A DNA stretch of 64,000 nucleotides, from assembly GCF_013141695.1 (NCBI RefSeq), contig NZ_WHNY01000095.1:1-64000 (forward strand). The letters are read 5' to 3'. The position numbers and the translations under genes were made by a program. Of this stretch, positions 20,301 through 28,445 are shown one piece after another (position 1 is the stretch's first letter; each line of letters starts with the position of its first letter). This stretch comes from Paenibacillus plantarum (GTDB lineage Bacteria > Bacillota > Bacilli > Paenibacillales > NBRC-103111). A model generated the notes under the pieces. That model saw only the letters and a program-made list of their open reading frames with translations, did not search any database and was not told the origin of the DNA.

Positions 20301-23300
20301 TTACAACATACCAAATCGCGACAAGCACGGATGGATCTTTATTCACGAACGTTGCAAATGGCACTTGGGCGGATAACAGCAGTGAGAAAAGTGCTGAATT
20401 TCCACCGACTACAGCCCGATATGTGAAGCTTACGGCTACAGCAGGCCATGGCGGATTCGCTTCCGCAGCAGAGCTCCATGTTAGCAAGGCGGCGAGCAAC
20501 GTCCATACGGAGGAACTTGTTGCGCTCATTGCGACTGCGAAAGGCAAACATGACAGCGCGGTTGAAGGCAGCAGCAACGGGCAATACCCGACTGGCTCCA
20601 AACAAACGTTGCAGACAGCTATTGATGCAGCCAATCAAGCGCCCGGTGCACTTACACAGCAGGAAATACAACAAGCCGTGGATGATTTGAACCAGGCGCT
20701 TCAAGCATTTGAATCTTCGGTCATCTCTTCCGGACAGTCCGGGCAGTCTTTCGTTCCCGATCCAACGAACCGAGAGGAATTGAATTTCAACACGGGTTGG
20801 CTGTTCGAGCGTGCAGATGTCAGCGGAGCTCAGGCACCAAATTTCGACGATAGCGGCTGGGAAGGCGTTAATCTGCCTCATAGCGTGCGTCTGGAGCCGA
20901 AGATCAACGGGGGCGACAATCAGAGCTATCAAGGCTTCGCCACCTATCGAAGACACTTTTCACTGGACAACTCTTACAGCGGTAAGAAACTGTTTGTCGA
21001 ATTCGAAGGAGCGATGACGAACGCCGAAGTATGGGTAAACGGCACGAATCTTGGCATTCATCACGGAGGTTATACGCCATTTTCAGTTGATATTACGAAC
21101 TATGTGCAATTGGGTGGCGCAGCGAACGTCATTACAGTAAAGCTTGATAACCGCGACGATTCGCAAACGCCTCCAGGCAAGCCGCAATACGATTTGGACT
21201 TTGCCTATTTCGGTGGACTTTACCGAGACGTTAAACTGCATGTGATGGACAAACTGCACGTTTCCGATGCAGTATATGCGAATAAGGTGGCGGACGGCGG
21301 TATTTTTGTCACCTACCCATCGGTCAGTACGGCCGAAGCGACGGTGCAAGTGAAAACGAATATCATTAATGAAAATACGACTGCTAAATATACCAGCGTC
21401 AAAACGACGATTGTCGATGATAACAATCAAGTGGTTGCCACTATGGTGAGTGATGGGCAGCAATTAGGAGCTGGCAGCGATCATACATTCGTCCAATCGA
21501 CGACGATAACTAACCCGAAACTGTGGCATCCCGATCATCCGAATATGTACACGGTGTATACCGCAGTGAATGACGGGACCGATTTTGTGGATAGCTACAA
21601 GACCCGAATCGGTATACGGCGGATTCAATTTACGCCCGATCAAGGGTTTCTCATCAATGGTGAAAGATTAATGCTGAATGGCGCGAATCGCCACCAGGAG
21701 TATCTGTATGTCGGCAATGCGATGCCGAATGCTGGGCAATACCGCGATGCCAAGCTGCTAAGGGAAGGAGGCTTTAATAACGTTCGTACGGCTCACTATC
21801 CGGATGATCCCGCTTTCCTCGATGCGGCTGATGAGCTTGGACTGACCGTCATTGAACCGACACCAGGATGGCAATTTTTCGGAGATTCCGTGTTCCAACA
21901 GCGGTCCTATAAAGATATACGGGATATGGTTCGCCGCGACCGGAACCATCCGAGCATTATTATGTGGGAATCTAGCCTGAATGAATCGGAATACTCGCTG
22001 GAATATGCGCAAAATGCTCATAATGCTACCCATGAAGAATATCCGGGCGATCAGACGTATACGTCCGCGGAGTGGGGAAAATGGGGCGAGCAAATTTACG
22101 ATGTAACGTATAAGGAATTGAATTCAGCAACAAAACCGCTCTTTTCAAGAGAATGGGGAGATGATTGGACGGAAAGCGCTACAGATCCGACAGGCTATCG
22201 TTCCGTTCGTAAAGTGGGCGAAACTGACATGATTAACTCCCTGATCAAGCGCCAAAACGCGCTGAATGGCAACGGAGCCTCTACCAATGACTGGGCGGGT
22301 CTCAACGCCAATCCGCGCATCGCTGGAAATGCAGTGTGGAGCTTCAATGACTATAACAGAGGATATGATAACGAACAGGGCTACACAGGCGTCGTGGACT
22401 TGGACCGCTATCCGAAATTCAATTATTATTTCTTCCAAAGTCAGCGAGATCCTGAGGTGATTCTAAACGGCGTCGATTCCGGGCCAATGGTGTTTATCGC
22501 TAATTATTGGACGTCATCTTCTGCGAGAGACGTAACCGTCGCCAGCAATGCAGAGCAAGTCAAGCTTTATTTGAACAATACACTGATAGCTACTCAGAAT
22601 CCTGACAGCGGATTATCCCATGTGGAACATCCGACGTTCACCTTCAAAAATGTCTCTTGGGCGGCGGGAACATTGCGAGCGGATGGACTGATTGGCGGCG
22701 TGGTTGTGGCATCTCATACCGTGAGTACGCCAGGACAGCCGCATCATCTGGCCGTCGAGTATGATACGAAAGGGAAGGGACTCGTTGCAGATGGTTCCGA
22801 TCTCGTAACGGCTTATATTACGGTGCGGGACGCGAACAACAACATCGTTCCGACGAATGCCGTTTCGGTTTCCTTAAACTTAAGCGGCCCGGGCGGGATA
22901 ATCGGCAATGGGGTAACGCGAACTTACGCTAATCCGGTGGCGGTGGAAGGCGGCGTTGCCGCTGCAATCGTGAAATCTTCACGTAAGTCTGGCACACTGA
23001 AGCTGACAGCCACGGCGAATGGTTTGCTCGCAGGAAGTGCCGAAATAACTAGCGAAGCTAGTCAAAGCGTGTTCGTGCCTGGTGGAAGTGATGGCGGCGA
23101 CAGTTGGTTTGAAGGCGAGAACGTCGCTTTGAACAAAAGCGTGACAACAAGCAGCGAGCAAAGCGAAAATCCCGGCTCGAACGGCAATGACGGGGACGAA
23201 GCGACTCGTTGGACAGCATCCGAAGGAAGCTCGGGACAATGGTGGGAGGTCGATCTGGGAAGCTCTTATAACATTACGGGTTCCGAACTTGTGTGGGCGA

Positions 23301-26300
23301 GCGAGAGCTCCTATTATCAGTACAAAATCGACGTATCCGAAGACCGAGTCAACTGGACGACGGTTTTGGACAATACACAGAATACGTCCTCGGTAGAGAG
23401 AAAGCGGGATCAGCTTGCGGCTAATGCGCGGTATGTGCGCATTACAGTAACGGGAGTTGAAACCGGACTAGCAGGGTTCAAAGAGTTTAAAGTGTATGGC
23501 GTGCCTCATATTCTAGATGAGGTGCAGCAATACCCAGCTCTGGTGAATGTCGCGTTCAATAAGCCAGCTACGGCTAGCAGTTCGATTAGCGGCCACGAAC
23601 CGTCGCTAGTGAATGACGGAAACAACATTTCGTGGTGGGAGGCAAACGGCAACGCTCCTGCATGGTGGCAAGTGGACCTAGGCGCTTCCTACGATTTGAA
23701 AGGCAGCAAAGTGTTATGGGGTAAAGATAGTATTTTCTACACGTACAAAGTGGAGGTTTCTGCTAACGGGACAACATGGTCTCAAGTCGCAGGCAAGACG
23801 GCTTCTGGTCAGAATTTGAACCCTGACAACTATACGGCAACCGGTATCCGGTACGTTCGGGTGACTGTTGATTCGCTTTCCGGTGGCACCGGTAATGAGA
23901 AGCCAGCGATTAAAGAATTCCATGTTTACAGCGAACCCGTAAACATTGCATTAAACAAGCCTGCAACAGCAGACAGCTCCCAAAGCAACAACCCTGCCCA
24001 GGCCGGCAACGACGGTAATGAATCCAGCCGTTGGACGGCAAATGACGGAAACGTCGGGCACTGGTGGAAGGTTGACCTTGGAGCTGATTACAACTTATCG
24101 GGCACCCGAGTAAAGTGGGAAATTAAAAATAAAAGTTATGAATATCAAATCGAGGTTTCGAACGATAATCAGAACTGGACTTTAATTTCGCAAAAAACAA
24201 GCACGCAGCAAGCCCAATTCGACTATTTTAATGCGAGTGCAAGGTATGTGCGCATCAAAGTCACGAATTTGTCTTCGGGGACATGGGCGAGTTTCTGGGA
24301 ATTTGACGTATACGGCGCAGTTCCGATTGACACGTCGTTGATTCCGCAATCGCAAATGACAGCTACGGCAACGAGTGAAGAAACAAGCGGTGCGAACAAT
24401 GCCGCTTCGCAGGCGATCGACGGAGACCCATCGACGATCTGGCATACGAAGTGGGATTCGGCGGGGAATTTACCGCAGTCGATCACCCTTGATCTTGGAA
24501 GCGCGCATGTTATTTCGAAGCTAAAGTATTTGCCAAGGCAGAATGGGCAGCAATACGGCAACATTACATCTTATGAGCTGTTGACGAGTCGGGATGGATC
24601 GGCTTACACGACAAATACAAGCGGTACTTGGAGCGACGATAGTAGCCAGAAAGAAGCGGCATTCGCGCAGGTCACAGCCAGATATGTGAAGCTTACGGCT
24701 AAGGCGGGGTATGGCGGATTCGCTTCCGCGGCTGAAATTAACGTCGTGAGAAACGAGATGGATGACGACTATCAAGGACTTGCAGCGCTCATCACGAGTG
24801 CGCAAAGCAAGCACGATAATGCCGTTGAAGGCAGTGCAAACGGTCAGCATCCGGTCGGCTCGAAACAAACGTTGCTCGACGCCATTGTTCAAGCAAAGCA
24901 AGTACGCGATGGTGTATCAGTAACGCAGCAGCAACTACAGCAGGCTGTAACTGATTTAACTGCTGCTATTCAGGCGTTTGAAGCGTTCACCAGTGTGAAT
25001 GTACAAGCAATTACTGTTACTAGTGCATCAGCAGCTATCGATGTGAAGGGCGGGACTCTTCAATTAGGAGCTACAGTACTTCCTGTCATTGCTACGAATA
25101 AGTCTGTGACATGGGCGGTATATGAAGCCGATGGCGTAACCGTAACGAATAAAGCATCAATCGATACGAATGGTTTGCTTACAGCCCTGAAGAACGGAAC
25201 CGTGAGCGTGTCCGCAACTGCACTAGACGGCAGCGGCATCAAAGGTTCATATGCGATTACAATAAGTGGTCAATCATCATCCGTCTCATCTGTCACATCC
25301 ATCTCTGTCTATGGAGAAGGTGCTGCTCAAGCGATCACCCTCAAAGACGGAACCCTGCAAATGCATGCTGTCGTATTACCAGTGGGTGCAAGCAGTCATG
25401 TAACTTGGAGCATTTGGGAAACCGATGGTGTTTCAGCAACAAATAAAGGAACCATTAATGCAAACGGCGTACTTACAGCTGCGAACAACGGGATTGTGAA
25501 AGTGGTAGCAACAGCTACAGACGGCAGCGGTATTCAAGGCTCTAATTATATTTTCATTAGCGGTCAGACACCATTGCCGACGGGCGTGCCGCAGGCAACG
25601 TTTACGGGTCCAGCATCGATTCTAGCTGGAGCTTCATTCTCTACCAATTTCGGCTTAAGCAATGTGTCCGATAGCGTATCTTCCTCGGTGTACGCGGCCG
25701 ATATGACATTAAGCTATAATGCCAATGCCATTGATTATGTATCCGTGGAATCGCTACAATCTGGATTTAACGTGATTCAGACCAAAACGGATATACCAGG
25801 ACAAATTCGGTTTATTGCTGTAAGCGAAGGAGTAGCAGGAGCAATAACAACAAGCGGAGATGTATTCAAGTTCAATTGGAAAGTGAAGCCGACTCCTCAA
25901 TCATTGGCGGTGAACTTTGTACTGACTGGCGTAGCGGTGTCTAATGCCCTGGGTCAAAAAGTGGATGCCCAGCTAACCCAGTTAACGGTTAATGTTACTG
26001 TTGTAGATAAGACAACACTTCAGACTGTTATGACAATAGCCCAGTCCGTTTATGGCAACGCGGTAGAAGGAACCTTAGTTGGACAATATCCGGCAGGCAA
26101 CAAGGCGGTGCTGCTGGCCGCTATCAACGCTGCTGCTAGTATGGACTTGAATCCTGCGGCTACCCAGGTGCAGATCGATGGGGCAGCAATTGTGTTAAAC
26201 CAAGCCATTCAACATTTTAACCAACAAATCATTAGCGTCTATGCACGAGGAGATGCCAATAAAGATGGCTCCATCGATATTGGAGACCTGGGTAAAGTAG

Positions 26301-26425
26301 CTTTATATTACGGAAGGGATACAACGAGTGCGGATTGGAATGAGATTAAAGGTGCCGACTTCAATAACAACGGCACGATCGACATTATCGATTTAACGGG
26401 TATTGCACAGTTAATTATTCAATAA
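17321..26425 (+). CDS. Giant secreted GH110 + GH2 galactosidase with multiple CBMs, cohesin and dockerin
   Basis: A 3034-residue secreted enzyme. After the signal peptide come ricin-B (39-183) and a beta-sandwich (185-315). Residues about 320-913 are a beta-helix resembling GH110 alpha-1,3-galactosidases; D617, D640 and D641 (ASMADF; AQDDAINVHG) sit where that family has its catalytic aspartates. CBM32 (922-1060) and FIVAR lead to a GH2 beta-galactosidase (about 1147-1795; acid/base E1555 in LNESE, nucleophile E1611 in SREWGD). An Ig-like region, four F5/8-type domains (1931-2478), FIVAR, two Big_2 domains, a cohesin-like domain (2752-2891), FIVAR and a dockerin (2975-3034; DANKDGSIDIGD, DFNNNGTIDIID) complete it. 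The two activities would take off a terminal alpha-galactose and then the beta-galactose beneath. The ATG follows AAGGAG by eight bases. It is the last gene before a strong terminator. GH110 is the less certain of the two catalytic calls. Confidence 0.83.
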   Translation: MIVRKLKRMMAITTSFSLLITLLFTSGVPPIAHAAVSDPFDQKTFNLTVQNSQLRMDVNGGSTSDGAKIIQWSAGTGLNQQWKFIKTDTGYYKIISQSSSKALVVQNASTVDGAGIIQNSYTQDTVYNDEWSVVDVGDGFYQLKNRGSDKVIEMPGSSGAGGVQFVQRTASTGNNQKFLLSFDRTVNDNTTGTGNDQFTYSQGWGYYGSQSGAYNSDNHYSNTVDANVVLHFTGSKVQLYGAKNNNQGIAAVSIDDGTETMVDTYAASRSDQQLLFESTGLSNKDHVLRLRVTGQKNASASGTFISLDRADIQSRIVEEAAGNYFSQSTESIGGVNHTVITLNYAGNDAGEAVNAAIEAAKGAPKPVILDFPTGTYHFKASTANNAQYYISNASTSGQTPDGWRKVGLLFKDIHDLTIRGNGSTLMFHGVMTPIVMDHATNVKMNGINIDFNRPVVSEMTVTEVGNNYMKASIHADSWYTIQNNQFTWMGEENWTQNGTQNVSAVQEFDPVTKNTWRVGNPLSGVTNAQDLGNRVVLFNYGSRPNVTVGHTFQLRDTVRREQGTLIYRSKDITWTDVNFYAAPGLGIISQYSENLTLDRLNFAPKAGSGRTNASMADFLQVSGSKGDIRVTNSHFAGAQDDAINVHGTHLQIVQIPSSNQVKVQFMHPESWGFDAFAIGDTIEYVNKSTLLSKASAVVTAVTRVNDTQIILTLDKAVPTSVTTNEFVVENATWTPNVSITNSTFETIPTRGILMTTRGAVRIEGNTFNGMPMSAILIADDANSWYESGMVKDVIIRNNTFTNNGNAVISVEPSTSLANPNKTVHSNILVDGNQFIQSSGDSKIDAKSVNGFTFTNNTAVQGGLELNLDASKAITIAGNSFNPSNVTKKINMNNMYSDEGSINATQGFVVSRTNSLTPLDPNEIPQELMTAVATSSRSGNEASNAIDGDPSTIWHTEWDPMANLPQSITLDLGSSLSISKMRYIPRTNEQPNGNITTYQIATSTDGSLFTNVANGTWADNSSEKSAEFPPTTARYVKLTATAGHGGFASAAELHVSKAASNVHTEELVALIATAKGKHDSAVEGSSNGQYPTGSKQTLQTAIDAANQAPGALTQQEIQQAVDDLNQALQAFESSVISSGQSGQSFVPDPTNREELNFNTGWLFERADVSGAQAPNFDDSGWEGVNLPHSVRLEPKINGGDNQSYQGFATYRRHFSLDNSYSGKKLFVEFEGAMTNAEVWVNGTNLGIHHGGYTPFSVDITNYVQLGGAANVITVKLDNRDDSQTPPGKPQYDLDFAYFGGLYRDVKLHVMDKLHVSDAVYANKVADGGIFVTYPSVSTAEATVQVKTNIINENTTAKYTSVKTTIVDDNNQVVATMVSDGQQLGAGSDHTFVQSTTITNPKLWHPDHPNMYTVYTAVNDGTDFVDSYKTRIGIRRIQFTPDQGFLINGERLMLNGANRHQEYLYVGNAMPNAGQYRDAKLLREGGFNNVRTAHYPDDPAFLDAADELGLTVIEPTPGWQFFGDSVFQQRSYKDIRDMVRRDRNHPSIIMWESSLNESEYSLEYAQNAHNATHEEYPGDQTYTSAEWGKWGEQIYDVTYKELNSATKPLFSREWGDDWTESATDPTGYRSVRKVGETDMINSLIKRQNALNGNGASTNDWAGLNANPRIAGNAVWSFNDYNRGYDNEQGYTGVVDLDRYPKFNYYFFQSQRDPEVILNGVDSGPMVFIANYWTSSSARDVTVASNAEQVKLYLNNTLIATQNPDSGLSHVEHPTFTFKNVSWAAGTLRADGLIGGVVVASHTVSTPGQPHHLAVEYDTKGKGLVADGSDLVTAYITVRDANNNIVPTNAVSVSLNLSGPGGIIGNGVTRTYANPVAVEGGVAAAIVKSSRKSGTLKLTATANGLLAGSAEITSEASQSVFVPGGSDGGDSWFEGENVALNKSVTTSSEQSENPGSNGNDGDEATRWTASEGSSGQWWEVDLGSSYNITGSELVWASESSYYQYKIDVSEDRVNWTTVLDNTQNTSSVERKRDQLAANARYVRITVTGVETGLAGFKEFKVYGVPHILDEVQQYPALVNVAFNKPATASSSISGHEPSLVNDGNNISWWEANGNAPAWWQVDLGASYDLKGSKVLWGKDSIFYTYKVEVSANGTTWSQVAGKTASGQNLNPDNYTATGIRYVRVTVDSLSGGTGNEKPAIKEFHVYSEPVNIALNKPATADSSQSNNPAQAGNDGNESSRWTANDGNVGHWWKVDLGADYNLSGTRVKWEIKNKSYEYQIEVSNDNQNWTLISQKTSTQQAQFDYFNASARYVRIKVTNLSSGTWASFWEFDVYGAVPIDTSLIPQSQMTATATSEETSGANNAASQAIDGDPSTIWHTKWDSAGNLPQSITLDLGSAHVISKLKYLPRQNGQQYGNITSYELLTSRDGSAYTTNTSGTWSDDSSQKEAAFAQVTARYVKLTAKAGYGGFASAAEINVVRNEMDDDYQGLAALITSAQSKHDNAVEGSANGQHPVGSKQTLLDAIVQAKQVRDGVSVTQQQLQQAVTDLTAAIQAFEAFTSVNVQAITVTSASAAIDVKGGTLQLGATVLPVIATNKSVTWAVYEADGVTVTNKASIDTNGLLTALKNGTVSVSATALDGSGIKGSYAITISGQSSSVSSVTSISVYGEGAAQAITLKDGTLQMHAVVLPVGASSHVTWSIWETDGVSATNKGTINANGVLTAANNGIVKVVATATDGSGIQGSNYIFISGQTPLPTGVPQATFTGPASILAGASFSTNFGLSNVSDSVSSSVYAADMTLSYNANAIDYVSVESLQSGFNVIQTKTDIPGQIRFIAVSEGVAGAITTSGDVFKFNWKVKPTPQSLAVNFVLTGVAVSNALGQKVDAQLTQLTVNVTVVDKTTLQTVMTIAQSVYGNAVEGTLVGQYPAGNKAVLLAAINAAASMDLNPAATQVQIDGAAIVLNQAIQHFNQQIISVYARGDANKDGSIDIGDLGKVALYYGRDTTSADWNEIKGADFNNNGTIDIIDLTGIAQLIIQ
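17434..18268 (+). repeat. Duplicated ricin-B + beta-sandwich block B2
   Basis: Second copy of the block at 15,424-16,262, here directly after the signal peptide of the GH110/GH2 enzyme. Protein-level matches include FDQKTFNLT, NQQW and GNNQKFLLSFD. Confidence 0.75.
25480..26423 (+). repeat. Duplicated 3' block A3 (end of Ig-like domain, cohesin, FIVAR, dockerin)
   Basis: Third copy of the C-terminal cassette, sharing the cohesin-like, FIVAR and dockerin order with 5,030-6,396 and 11,470-12,853. The Big_4-type Ig domain of the other two copies is replaced here by an extra Big_2 domain. The dockerin spacer TTSADWNEIKGADF matches the GH95 enzyme more closely than the other two. Confidence 0.7.
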
Positions 26426-26445
26426 CATAAATGTGATACGCAAGT

Positions 26446-26492
26446 AAGCGCGAGTTACGAGGAAGTTATCCCCTCCAAACTCGCGCTTTTTT
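26446..26492 (+). terminator. Rho-independent terminator ending the glycosidase cluster
   Basis: AAGCGCGAGTT (26,446-26,456) pairs perfectly with AACTCGCGCTT (26,478-26,488) and runs into TTTTTT. It lies 21 bases after the stop of the GH110/GH2 gene. Confidence 0.85.
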
Positions 26493-26569
26493 ATATAACC
26501 CCCAAAAAATATCAATGCAAGCACAAAAATTATCATAGGAGTACATAGAAAATGTATCTAAAATCAAAA

Positions 26570-26583
26570 TGTAAGCGCAAACA
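26570..26583. promoter_or_regulatory. CcpA cre-like operator before the two-component genes
   Basis: TGTAAGCGCAAACA matches TGWAAGCGYTWNCA at 13 of 14 positions. It lies about 70 bases before the histidine kinase start, suggesting that the sensing and uptake genes share catabolite control with the enzyme cluster. Confidence 0.6.
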
Positions 26584-26653
26584 AATTTGATGGATATACA
26601 TAGTATGTGTATTTGGTTGCAGTGACTTACTTGCGAAGTAAGGGGGAGTGCGA

Positions 26654-28441
26654 GTGAATCCAATTCGCTTTTTTAAAAAGAGTATCTTAAATAAACTAAT
26701 GATTTCGTTTCTATTAGTCCTGTTATTACCTACCTCAGTGATTAGTATAAGTTCGTATTTGGTATCCGTGAAAATATTGAAAGAGAAAGTAAGTGATTCA
26801 TTTCATGAGAATCTCTTATATATTGGCAACTCTATCGAAAAGGAATTATCGGGAATAGAAAAAATTACAGAATTAATTTATATAAATGAGGATATTCAGC
26901 AGGCAATTAGCTCAGATAATCATAACCAGTTAGATTACTATGCCAACTATAAGAAAGTGGATCAAGTTATAAATAATGTGGAATTTTATTCAAACTATTA
27001 TAAATATGTCACTTCACTTTTTATTTTTGGAGTGAACGGAAGTGAATTTAGATATGGGAACGGGAGTGACGCTTATGCGATTGATACGAAATTGCTTCAA
27101 TCCGCGGAATGGTATAAACATTCGGAGGAGTTAGGCGGGAATGTACTATGGATTGGTGTGCATGACAACGACAATAAATCCGGAATGACACAATTTAAGC
27201 AAGTATTCTCGCTCTCTAGATTTATCAGGGATTTTAACAGTAGGAATATTGGCAGCTTATATGTGAGTTTAAATACGGATGTATTTACGGATATTTTAAG
27301 TAAGGCTTCTCCCAATACACAAAGTCAACTATATATTGTAGATCAGCTGGGAAAGATCGTCTACCCGCAAGAAAAGCTTGCTATGAGTCTGGAGTCGGAT
27401 GGTATTATTTTGCCCAAAGAACAAAAGCTTTCTAATTTCGAGATTAAGAAAAACGGCAAAGCCTATTTAGTATCTAACTATGATTTGGATAAGTATGGCT
27501 GGCGAATTGTTCAAATGGTTCCTATTGAAATGCTAACGAAGGATAATAAAAATATTTTTAAAATTACGACGGTTGTATTTATTCTTTCCTTGCTTTTCTC
27601 AGGCGTTCTTTGGTTTTTTATTTCCACTGGGATTGTAAAACCTATTCAAAAGTTAACGTTGACGATGAAAGATGTCAGGGGGTCTAATTTGCTAGTAAAA
27701 TCCAACATCTCCAATATTGATGAAATTGGTCTGCTCAGTGTCAACTTTAACTACATGATTGAGCGTATTAATTCACTTTTTAACCTAGTCATAGAAGAAG
27801 AAGCCCAAAAAAGAAAAGCAGAAATTAAGGCGCTGCAAGGGCAAATCACACCTCATTTTCTGTACAACACCTTGAATACAATCCGATGGATGGCTATCAT
27901 TCAAAAGTCGGATGGCATCAAAGAGGTTGTAGATGCTTTGGGAAGACTATTGAGAAATACATTCAAAGAGAGAAGCACATTGACTACATTGCGTGATGAA
28001 TTGGGTATGATTAAGGATTATATCTATATTCAACAAACCCGATATCGTGAAAAATTTCAGGTTTTCTATGACGTAGATGAGCAATTACTTTACTTGAAAT
28101 GTGTCAAATTCATCTTACAACCGATTGTTGAGAATGCCATCTTTCATGGTCTCGAACCAAAAGAAGAACCTGGATGCATACGAATTAACATATACACTGA
28201 TCAATCAAACATGCAAATCGTTGTTGAAGATAGCGGCGTGGGTATGTCGGCTTCTCAGATATCCAAAATTTTGAATGAGAACATGAAAGAAGAAGATTAC
28301 GCGGGCGGGATTGGTGTAATGAATGTCAATCTTCGTATCAAAATGATCTGTGGTGAACGATACGGCATTCAGGTGGAAAGTGAACTTGGTGTATATACAA
28401 GGGTTCGTATCGTGCTTCCTATGGACTTAATGGGAGAATAG
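26654..28441 (+). CDS. YesM-like sensor histidine kinase
   Basis: A 595-residue membrane sensor kinase. A first membrane helix (about 15-37; MISFLLVLLLPTSVISISS), an extracytoplasmic sensing domain of about 250 residues and a second helix (about 292-318) lead to a HAMP linker. A His_kinase domain with phospho-acceptor H401 (ITPHFLYNTLN) and a HATPase domain (PIVENAIFHG; EDSGVGM; GIGVMNV) follow. Kinases of this family usually sense sugars or their transport and pair with AraC-type response regulators, as encoded four bases downstream. A GTG start at 26,654 is favoured because TAAGGGGGAG ends six bases before it; GTG at 26,648 would be almost on top of that site. The ligand is probably a glycan fragment from the neighbouring cluster, by context only. 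Confidence 0.88.
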   Translation: MNPIRFFKKSILNKLMISFLLVLLLPTSVISISSYLVSVKILKEKVSDSFHENLLYIGNSIEKELSGIEKITELIYINEDIQQAISSDNHNQLDYYANYKKVDQVINNVEFYSNYYKYVTSLFIFGVNGSEFRYGNGSDAYAIDTKLLQSAEWYKHSEELGGNVLWIGVHDNDNKSGMTQFKQVFSLSRFIRDFNSRNIGSLYVSLNTDVFTDILSKASPNTQSQLYIVDQLGKIVYPQEKLAMSLESDGIILPKEQKLSNFEIKKNGKAYLVSNYDLDKYGWRIVQMVPIEMLTKDNKNIFKITTVVFILSLLFSGVLWFFISTGIVKPIQKLTLTMKDVRGSNLLVKSNISNIDEIGLLSVNFNYMIERINSLFNLVIEEEAQKRKAEIKALQGQITPHFLYNTLNTIRWMAIIQKSDGIKEVVDALGRLLRNTFKERSTLTTLRDELGMIKDYIYIQQTRYREKFQVFYDVDEQLLYLKCVKFILQPIVENAIFHGLEPKEEPGCIRINIYTDQSNMQIVVEDSGVGMSASQISKILNENMKEEDYAGGIGVMNVNLRIKMICGERYGIQVESELGVYTRVRIVLPMDLMGE

Positions 28442-28445
28442 GTAG

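Noticed and set aside
26500..26525. Third cre-like sequence near ATGCAAGCACAAAA
   Set aside because: Too many mismatches to the consensus core; the better site is at 26,570.
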